Positions 16,203-21,642 of a stretch of DNA of 21,642 nt are shown one piece after another; position 1 is the stretch's first letter; each line of letters opens with the position of its first letter. The notes under the pieces are model-generated. The model saw nothing but the letters and a program-made list of their open reading frames with translations, was not told where the DNA came from and searched no databases. Location of the stretch: positions 1 through 21,642 of the forward strand of contig CAYSDZ010000043.1 of NCBI GenBank assembly GCA_964429915.1, in the 5' to 3' direction. The stretch comes from Alteromonas_F sp964429915. Lineage in GTDB: Bacteria > Pseudomonadota > Gammaproteobacteria > Enterobacterales > Alteromonadaceae. The translations under genes were made by a program, and so were the position numbers.

Positions 16203-17764
16203 GCCAAAATCTCCTCACCTTCAATTTCCGCCACAATGGCGTCAATGTCACTGCGAAGCTCATCAATTTTAGCAACAGTGGTTTTGAGTTCTGCATTTAG
16301 TGCTGCAATGTCTAGTAGTTCTCGATTGTCTTTTGCTTCCACATAAGTACTCACCGATAAGTTGTAGTCAGCTTTCACGATGTCATCTAACTCTACGGAT
16401 TTTGCAAAATGCTCTACATTCACTTTGCTAGCAAACACTTTCATGATGTCTTCGATGTGTTGCTCAGTCAGAATGTTGTTGTTGGTTTCCTTTTTGAAAT
16501 AGGCCTCGCCGCTTGCATTGACAAACTGGGTGGTGGTATCGGCTTTATGTTTAGACAGCACCAATATGTTCACGGCAATGGTGGTGCCAAAAAACAGGTT
16601 AGGTGCTAAAGAAATCACCGTTTCAACATAGTTGTTATCAATTAAATACTGGCGAATTTTCTTCTCAGCACCACCACGGTAAAAAATACCGGGGAAGCAA
16701 ACAATGGCAGCGCGGCCTTTGCTTGATAGGTAACTCAGAGCATGGAGCACAAAAGCAAAGTCGGCTTTTGATTTAGGTGCAAGCACACCAGCGGGCGCAA
16801 AACGGTCATCGTTGATTAAGGTTGGATCGTCGCTACCAATCCATTTCACTGAATAAGGCGGGTTAGAGACAATGGCATCAAACGGTTTGTCATCTAAAAA
16901 GTGTGGTTCGGTTAAGGTATCACCCAACTGAATATTAAACTTGTCGTAGTTAATGTTGTGCAAAAACATGTTCATACGCGCTAAGTTGTAAGTGGTGTGG
17001 TTGAGCTCTTGACCAAAAAAACCATCTTCAATGATATGCGCATCAAAGTGCTTTTTGGCTTGTAACAGCAACGAGCCCGAACCCGCCGCAGGGTCATAGA
17101 TTTTATTCACACTGGTTTGGCCGTGCATGGCCAGCTGCGCGATCAATTTTGAAACGTGCTGGGGGGTGAAAAATTCGCCACCGGATTTACCCGCATTGGC
17201 GGCATAGTTTGAGATCAGGAACTCGTAAGCATCACCGAATAAATCAATTTGGTTGTCTTCAAAATTACCGAAGGTTAAACCTGCCACGCCTTTTAACACA
17301 GCAGCCAGGCGTTTGTTTTTTGCCTCTACCGTATTACCCAGACGATTACTGGTGGTATCAAAATCCGCAAACAAGCCTTTGATGTCTTTTTCTGAATCAT
17401 AGCCATTGGCTGAGTTTTCGATTGCAGCAAAAATTGCTGCCAAATCCGTATTTAAATTTTCGTTTTTGTGTGCATTAGCCGCTACATTGCTAAACAACTG
17501 GCTAGGGTAAAGAAAATAGCCTTTGGTTTTAATGGCATCTTCTTTAGCAAACTTGATGTTTTCATCATCGTCAGACATGGCTGCATAATTAACGCTCTCA
17601 TCTCCGCCTGTGATGTAGTTGACAAAGTTTTCACTGATAAAACGATAGAACAGCGTACCCAGTACATATTGTTTAAAATCCCAACCATCCACTGAGCCTC
17701 GAACATCGTTAGCAATCGCCCATATTTGGCGTTGAAGTTCGGCACGTTGTTGTATGCTAGTCAT
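16199..17764 (-). CDS. hsdM: type I N6-adenine methyltransferase, M subunit (HsdM)
   Basis: The 521-residue subunit transfers a methyl group from S-adenosylmethionine to adenine N6 in the target. The HsdM N-terminal domain covers about 1-150. AdoMet motif I is D224-P-A-A-G-S-G230 and catalytic motif IV is N301-P-P-Y304. G-G-E-F-F-T-P around 195-201 is typical of HsdM. Length agrees with type IC M subunits. It is the first gene of the restriction operon; GGAAG lies about 10 nt before the ATG. The gap to the DUF6933 gene is 82 bp, so it may have its own promoter or be read from the WYL gene's promoter. The next gene overlaps by 4 nt. Confidence 0.95.
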   Translation of the reverse strand: MTSIQQRAELQRQIWAIANDVRGSVDGWDFKQYVLGTLFYRFISENFVNYITGGDESVNYAAMSDDDENIKFAKEDAIKTKGYFLYPSQLFSNVAANAHKNENLNTDLAAIFAAIENSANGYDSEKDIKGLFADFDTTSNRLGNTVEAKNKRLAAVLKGVAGLTFGNFEDNQIDLFGDAYEFLISNYAANAGKSGGEFFTPQHVSKLIAQLAMHGQTSVNKIYDPAAGSGSLLLQAKKHFDAHIIEDGFFGQELNHTTYNLARMNMFLHNINYDKFNIQLGDTLTEPHFLDDKPFDAIVSNPPYSVKWIGSDDPTLINDDRFAPAGVLAPKSKADFAFVLHALSYLSSKGRAAIVCFPGIFYRGGAEKKIRQYLIDNNYVETVISLAPNLFFGTTIAVNILVLSKHKADTTTQFVNASGEAYFKKETNNNILTEQHIEDIMKVFASKVNVEHFAKSVELDDIVKADYNLSVSTYVEAKDNRELLDIAALNAELKTTVAKIDELRSDIDAIVAEIEGEEILA

Positions 17765-17846
17765 ATTTTAAGTCTTCCAATTTTTTAATCTTGTCTATTT
17801 TTATTTACTCAGGTACGACATTAGTCATCACCTCTTATTCATCTTT

Positions 17847-18419
17847 TTAATTCAGCATCAAGCCTTGATAATTCTTTTCTGGGCTAGCTGTTAACCTTGA
17901 TAATAGGCTTCTCATTTCTCTATCTGGCCATATGTAATCTTTCTGACCTTTTACGCCGCAAGGCCTATGGCTTAAATCTGCGCTGAATCGGTACGGGCTG
18001 ATATCCGCTACCGACGTGGCCTTGTAATACAACCCATAATCTATTTCCTGAGCTACCTGATTCATCGTACCTTGTACCGAACGATTACAGGTTTTATCGA
18101 ACGTAAGTGGTTGGTAGTTCGTCGCAGCGGCATTAACGAGCTCAGGAGGCATATCGCTTTTCAACAAGGCGTTAATAAACACATCGTTAAAATGCCAGTT
18201 GAGGTTTGCGAAGTCTTTCTTGGTTAGGCATGGAATAAACAACGGGAAACGTGTTGCGTCATGTACTGCGATTACACAATGTCTACGTTGAACAATGATG
18301 AGATTTGCATGCCAGTTTAGCCACTGCGCCTGAATACCTATTGCCGAAACAGGCTGCTCTGTGGCTTTCACTTTTTCAGGTTGCTTGGCGTAAAGCTTCT
18401 TGGTGCAATGGAGGATCAA
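17847..18419 (-). CDS. DUF6933-type protein paired with WYL regulator
   Basis: The product is 190 residues. The N-terminal third matches what I know of DUF6933: M-I-L-H-C-T-K-K-L at the start, then W36-H-A-N-L-I-I-V-Q-R-R-H-C-V-I with H-D-A-T-R-F-P-L-F after it. No enzymatic function is known to me for the family. The start is a TTG that overlaps the WYL stop codon in TTGA, with GGAGG about 5 nt upstream, so the two are firmly coupled. Position between a defence-type regulator and hsdM suggests that it belongs to the control or effector side of this block; that is inference. Confidence 0.7.
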   Translation of the reverse strand: MILHCTKKLYAKQPEKVKATEQPVSAIGIQAQWLNWHANLIIVQRRHCVIAVHDATRFPLFIPCLTKKDFANLNWHFNDVFINALLKSDMPPELVNAAATNYQPLTFDKTCNRSVQGTMNQVAQEIDYGLYYKATSVADISPYRFSADLSHRPCGVKGQKDYIWPDREMRSLLSRLTASPEKNYQGLMLN

Positions 18420-19309
18420 TTACTACCTCCGATTCCGTGATCTTTAGCTTCATACCCCGGTGCAATCGCCAAGTTTTGCACATTGTTCAGCGTAAAACGG
18501 TTTTGAAGCCAAAGTTGGTATTCCGCTCCTTTTAGTGTGCCGCGTTCGGTACAATCGACATTCCATCGTCTTAACAGATAGCCTGCCATTGCCGCCCGAA
18601 CCTCTATAAACAGTTGCTTGTTTTCCATGCCATAATCCATTTGTATCGCGGTTGGATGTTCAACATTCTTGGGATGCGGCACAAGCTGAAGAGGTATAAG
18701 ACGCTGCCATTCGGTATCTACTTGGACGCTTTCATCTTCATTAGGCGTGTCTTTCATCGTTACTTTGCTAATGCGCGTTAACACGAAGTCTCGGAAGCTT
18801 TGACTCTTACGGTCAAATGCACGAACGTGCCAGCGTAGGCCATTGTCAACTATAGAGTGCGGCACAAGTTCTCTGGCATTCGAACCACTAGAAAGTGACG
18901 TATAAATAGCGCTAACCGCTTTATTATTGAGAATGGCTTGCACTAGCCGCGCAACGATAAAGATATCTGGAACATTTAGGCTAGACGGTGCTTCTACTGG
19001 AAAATGGATATCACCAATCGCATCAAACCCATCAGAGATATCGTTGGCGAGTTTAGTTAAGGTGCGTCTTGCGTCGTGCTCGAAGACAGGTTTGAACTGA
19101 GGCGTCTGGTAATACCGCTTGTCTGCCGTATCGTAAGTGAGATTGGCTGGTGCTAGCTCTTTATAAATGCTGAAATCACGAGAGCTCGCCGAAAGACCGA
19201 TCTCGAAACGGTTTATGATTTCTTGCCTGTAGATCGAGCCTTTAAACAACAAACAAAAGTCTATGTAGGCTAATCGTTGTTTTTGAGCATAACTAATATG
19301 TTCCAGCAT
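18416..19309 (-). CDS. BrxR/CapW-type WYL-domain transcription regulator
   Basis: The product is 297 residues. A winged helix-turn-helix covers about 10-75 (R-L-A-Y-I-D-F-C-L-L-F-K-G, then I-Y-R-Q-E-I-I-N-R-F). A WYL domain lies at about 130-185 with V-P-H-S-I-V-D-N-G-L-R-W-H-V-R-A-F-D-R and F-V-L-T-R-I. A C-terminal WCX-like extension follows. This layout matches BrxR and CapW, dimeric repressors next to BREX, CBASS and other phage-defence operons. WYL domains are thought to sense nucleic acids or nucleotides. A palindrome at 19367-19382 upstream is a candidate operator. AGGG lies about 5 nt before the ATG. The target is probably its own operon and perhaps hsdM onwards. Confidence 0.85.
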   Translation of the reverse strand: MLEHISYAQKQRLAYIDFCLLFKGSIYRQEIINRFEIGLSASSRDFSIYKELAPANLTYDTADKRYYQTPQFKPVFEHDARRTLTKLANDISDGFDAIGDIHFPVEAPSSLNVPDIFIVARLVQAILNNKAVSAIYTSLSSGSNARELVPHSIVDNGLRWHVRAFDRKSQSFRDFVLTRISKVTMKDTPNEDESVQVDTEWQRLIPLQLVPHPKNVEHPTAIQMDYGMENKQLFIEVRAAMAGYLLRRWNVDCTERGTLKGAEYQLWLQNRFTLNNVQNLAIAPGYEAKDHGIGGSN

Positions 19310-19366
19310 CTTACCCTGCTACTTACCTGTATAATGGAATAGTATGGTTTGTTTCTGTACGGTTGT

Positions 19367-19382
19367 AAAGTGTACGCACTTT
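19367..19382. promoter_or_regulatory. palindrome upstream of the WYL gene, candidate operator
   Basis: AAAGTG and CACTTT form perfect 6-bp arms around TACG. The site lies 58 bp before the WYL gene's ATG and overlaps the stop codon of the gene upstream. A TTTACA sequence at its edge, on the minus strand, could be a -35 element, with TACTAT 19 bp further on. CapW and BrxR proteins bind inverted repeats of this size near their own promoters, which makes this the best local candidate. Confidence 0.4.
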
Positions 19383-20058
19383 AAGTTCTTAAAAAGTTAT
19401 TTGGTATTAAACGTTTACATGCTTCATACCGCTGTTCAGCTGGCATATCCCTATAAAAATCAGAGACTTCGTTTTTACTTAGAATTCGTTTTTTATGCCC
19501 TGTTTTAGGATCTTCGATATAACTTGAAATAGTCTTAGGTTCCTTTGCGTAACCAAACCATGAAATATTGAATGCACAAAGCTTTGGGAAAAAATACATA
19601 TTTCGAACTTCTGGAATGTGGTGGTGAATCCACCAAGCCAGTGATGTCCAGTCTCCCGTTTGCTCGTAATACTCAAGGTAAGCCGGTATAACGATACAAG
19701 CTGTTGCTCCGGGGTATGTATTGCCATCAAAAGCCGTTCCTTCAACATCCCAAATGTGCCCACCGTAATTTTTGTCATTGGTAGCGCAACTGGCACCCGC
19801 TTGGTTTCCTGCTTGGTTCACCTCCTCGCTTCGAAACGCAGAACGTATATGTATACGTCCCCATGCCTCCTGAATAGGCTCAAGAACATTTTCACATAGT
19901 CCCTTGCCTGCTTCGATTGCTAATTCTTTATTGATTGGCACGTTGTTTATGCCAAGTACTGAAGCAGTCTCCGAAAATAGAAAATCGCGCATAAAAAAGT
20001 GTTTTGATAATCTAACGCGTGCAAAATCATTTAACGATTCAATTTGAGATTTACTCAA
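19381..20058 (-). CDS. M15-peptidase-like protein with altered metal site
   Basis: The product is 225 residues without a signal peptide. It resembles the M15 (D-Ala-D-Ala carboxypeptidase-like) fold: F-F-M-R-D-F-L-F-S-E-T-A near the start, N-V-L-E-P-I at 57-62, I-R-S-A-F-R-S-E-E-V-N at 71-81. In the family the metal site reads S-x-H-x2-G-x-A-x-D. Here the aligned segment is D95-K-N97-Y-G-G100-H-I-W-D104: Asp and Gly fit but Asn replaces His. A W-W-I-H-H-H segment lies at 142-147 and F-N-I-S-W at 163-167, where the last His is usual. It may be a non-catalytic relative or use other ligands. The start is TTG with AAGGAG 8 nt upstream. Confidence 0.6.
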   Translation of the reverse strand: MSKSQIESLNDFARVRLSKHFFMRDFLFSETASVLGINNVPINKELAIEAGKGLCENVLEPIQEAWGRIHIRSAFRSEEVNQAGNQAGASCATNDKNYGGHIWDVEGTAFDGNTYPGATACIVIPAYLEYYEQTGDWTSLAWWIHHHIPEVRNMYFFPKLCAFNISWFGYAKEPKTISSYIEDPKTGHKKRILSKNEVSDFYRDMPAEQRYEACKRLIPNNFLRT

Positions 20059-20199
20059 AACCTTTCTCCTTTTATTTTATCCATCCATTAACTATTATTT
20101 TTGGCAAAGTAACAATTAAGACTTGAAAGATTATATTCAACATAAACACTGAGTTTATTAACAAAGCGTCGACTTTATCTCTTTTTTCGTTTTAATCGG

Positions 20200-21423
20200 T
20201 TAAATTTTAGTAAGACTAACGTTCAAATTTGCAGCATCGACGATCTTGCTAGACCACCACTCCATCATCTCTCTTCTTTGTTCTACGTACTCAGCTCTGT
20301 TATAAGCGCGGCGTGTCGCGTTCCTATCAATGTGAGCCAGCGCTGTTTCAATCAAATCTGGATCAAAACCATGCTCATTTAGTGCTGTGCTAGCAAGAGC
20401 TCTTAAGCCGTGTGCAACCAATTCTCCATGAAACCCCATTCTTTTGAGTGCCACATTTGCTGTTGAGCTATTCAGATGACCTAGCGGTTCTCTATGGCCA
20501 GGAAACACATAAGGTCTGTGCCCGTTCATTTCTTTTAAGCGACTTAGTAGTTTTAGAACTGGTTGAGATAGCGGGATCACATGATCTCGGCCCATCTTCA
20601 TTTGTTCAGCGGGGATAACCCAAATTTTGTCTTGAAGATTAATGTCAGACCATTTTGCACTAGCAGCCTCGATAGGCCTTGTTATTGTGTGTAATTGCCA
20701 CTCAATTAAATAACGCGTGTTTGTTGAAATATGAGCATTTGATAACCTCTGCATCAATTCAGGCAAACGGTCTGGGGTAATCGTCGGCATATGCTTTTTC
20801 TTGGGTGCCGGGAAGAGTTTAGTGATATCAACAAAATAATTTGTATCGATTAGCCCAGATGCTAAGGCAACTCGCATTACTTCGTTTATATGTCGACATA
20901 AGCGCTTTACCGTTTCGTGATTACCACGCGCTGATATAGGCTTAATAACGTCGATGGCATGCTTAGGCTTCAGTGTATCGACGGGCATCTTGCCAAGAAA
21001 TGGCAGAACGTGTTTTTCCATCAACTGCCATGACTTCTTTGCTGTTGTGGCTTTCACTTCTGTTTCTTTCTTTTTAATCCATTGTTCAGCGATTACTTGA
21101 AATGTATTCTCATGTGCCGTTTTTCGCTCATGCTTTGCTTCATCCCGATAGGTTTTAGGATCAATGTCACTAGCCAATTGTTCCCTACAATCACTACGCA
21201 ACTTTCGGGCTTTAGCAAGTGTTACCTCTGGGTATCTACCAAAACTGATGTTTTTTCTTTTTTTGGTTATTGGGTGATAGTAATTGAAAATCCAGCTCTT
21301 AGAGCCGTTCGGCTTGATACGCAAAAACAAACCATCGCCATCAGTAAGTGTTGTGTCTTTGTCGGCAAGTGGTTTGGCTTTCGCAATTTTTGAGTCTGTT
21401 AAGGGAGGGACCTTTCTAGCCAT
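20200..21423 (-). CDS. int: P4-type tyrosine integrase of the island
   Basis: The 407-residue protein recombines the island with the tRNA-Val 3' end. An N-terminal DUF4102 arm-binding domain occupies about 1-95 (L-T-D-S-K-I-A-K-A-K-P, D-G-D-G-L-F-L-R-I). The core-binding region lies at about 105-190. Catalytic residues are complete: Arg249 (T-R-P-I-E-A), Lys276 (Q-M-K-M-G), H338-G-L-R341, His364 (A-L-A-H) and Tyr374 (A-Y-N-R-A). It starts 165 bp from the tRNA and reads away from it, the normal layout for this group. Inverted and direct GTTAC boxes cover its promoter region, suggesting self-control. Confidence 0.95.
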   Translation of the reverse strand: MARKVPPLTDSKIAKAKPLADKDTTLTDGDGLFLRIKPNGSKSWIFNYYHPITKKRKNISFGRYPEVTLAKARKLRSDCREQLASDIDPKTYRDEAKHERKTAHENTFQVIAEQWIKKKETEVKATTAKKSWQLMEKHVLPFLGKMPVDTLKPKHAIDVIKPISARGNHETVKRLCRHINEVMRVALASGLIDTNYFVDITKLFPAPKKKHMPTITPDRLPELMQRLSNAHISTNTRYLIEWQLHTITRPIEAASAKWSDINLQDKIWVIPAEQMKMGRDHVIPLSQPVLKLLSRLKEMNGHRPYVFPGHREPLGHLNSSTANVALKRMGFHGELVAHGLRALASTALNEHGFDPDLIETALAHIDRNATRRAYNRAEYVEQRREMMEWWSSKIVDAANLNVSLTKI

Positions 21424-21425
21424 TT

Positions 21426-21464
21426 TAGTAACACCAGTTTTCGGAGCGATTTATTGTGTTACTA
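21426..21464. promoter_or_regulatory. inverted repeat in the int promoter region
   Basis: TAGTAACAC at 21426-21434 and GTGTTACTA at 21456-21464 are perfect 9-bp complements 21 bp apart. A third related box, TGTTACC, begins at 21469. The spacing is too wide for a simple hairpin terminator and suits protein binding on one face of the helix. It immediately precedes the int start codon. Confidence 0.45.
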
Positions 21465-21501
21465 CATATGTTACCAAAACTGTTGGATTTGGTTGAGCAA
21501 G

Positions 21502-21590
21502 ATTGGACCGAATTGGACTATTGCAGCCTTCAAACATTGAATATTACGGAGTTATAAGTCTGCATTGGACTTTATTGGATTTGTAATTGG
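21502..21590. repeat. phased ATTGG(AC) repeats next to attR, candidate integrase arm sites
   Basis: ATTGGAC occurs at 21502, 21512 and 21564, ATTGGAT at 21574, and ATTGG again at 21586 running into the core. The pairs are 10 bp apart, one helical turn, all in one orientation. Arm-type sites for tyrosine integrases are short direct repeats of this kind between int and the core. Confidence 0.6.
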
Positions 21591-21612
21591 TGCGTCTACC
21601 CTGACTCGAACA
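21588..21612. repeat. attR: attR: core inside tRNA-Val
   Basis: This is the tRNA-side copy of the 25-bp core at 47-71. It covers the end of the T loop, the 3' half of the T stem, the acceptor stem and CCA, so insertion kept the tRNA gene whole. Confidence 0.9.
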
Positions 21613-21642
21613 GGGGACCTCTACCATGTCAAGGTAGCGCTC
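21588..21642 (-). tRNA. tRNA-Val(GAC), 3' part, continues beyond the window
   Basis: Read on the minus strand: end of the D stem (GAGC), anticodon stem CTACC/GGTAG around loop TTGACAT with anticodon GAC, variable AGGTC, T stem CCCTG/CAGGG around TTCGAGT, then TAGACGC-A-CCA. The CCA is encoded. The 5' acceptor strand and most of the D arm are outside the window. Confidence 0.93.

Noticed and set aside
1..21642. CRISPR array
   Set aside because: No regularly spaced 25-40 bp repeats with unique spacers were seen. The only regular repeats are the 12-bp TAEL units and the short ATTGG words.

Overview
The window is almost exactly one integrated genomic island. At the right edge is the 3' part of a tRNA-Val(GAC) gene, on the minus strand and continuing past the window. 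At the left edge is a 25-bp copy of that tRNA's 3' end with one mismatch. A P4-type tyrosine integrase lies beside the tRNA. These three things mark attL (47-71), attR (21588-21612) and the gene that put the island there. Gene content, the CCA-encoding tRNA and a moderate-to-low GC content suggest a gammaproteobacterium, probably a marine or enteric-like group such as Vibrionaceae, Shewanella or Pseudoalteromonas. I cannot name the genus from sequence alone.

Layout from right to left, which is the direction of transcription for nearly everything: integrase (20200-21423); an M15-peptidase-like protein with an altered metal site (19381-20058); a BrxR/CapW-type WYL regulator overlapping a DUF6933 gene by 4 nt (17847-19309); and a tightly packed type IC restriction-modification operon, hsdM-hsdS-prrC-like-hsdR (10687-17764). 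This is followed by a HEPN-motif protein (9976-10620), a membrane-anchored protein of unknown function (8870-9826), and two overlapping mini-genes that share a FITGV motif and end at a hairpin (8589-8755).

Next comes a mobile-element-like segment: a RadC-family JAMM protein, a catalytic-domain-only tyrosine recombinase, an inovirus Gp2/YagK-YfjJ type HUH protein on the opposite strand, and an unrecognised 452-residue protein (5116-8492). A decayed ISAs1-family insertion sequence with its 10-bp target duplication sits at 3904-5096. The left part holds an AlpA-like regulator overlapping a DUF3987 (YfjI-like) gene, a strong terminator, a DUF1232 protein, a 0.6-kb stretch without a convincing gene, and a small membrane protein next to attL.

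The central theme is layered defence. The restriction enzyme would cut foreign DNA. The gene between hsdS and hsdR has the ATPase motifs, the length and the Arg-Glu-His spacing of the anticodon nuclease PrrC, which is activated when the partner restriction enzyme is inhibited. A HEPN protein, another possible RNase, follows hsdR. Three perfect 12-bp TAEL-coding repeats in hsdS are the same kind of element whose copy number changes spacer length in EcoR124-type enzymes. The WYL/DUF6933 pair upstream is a plausible regulator of this block. AlpA, DUF3987 and the HUH protein give the island the look of a phage satellite or a remnant of one, but no capsid or packaging genes are present.
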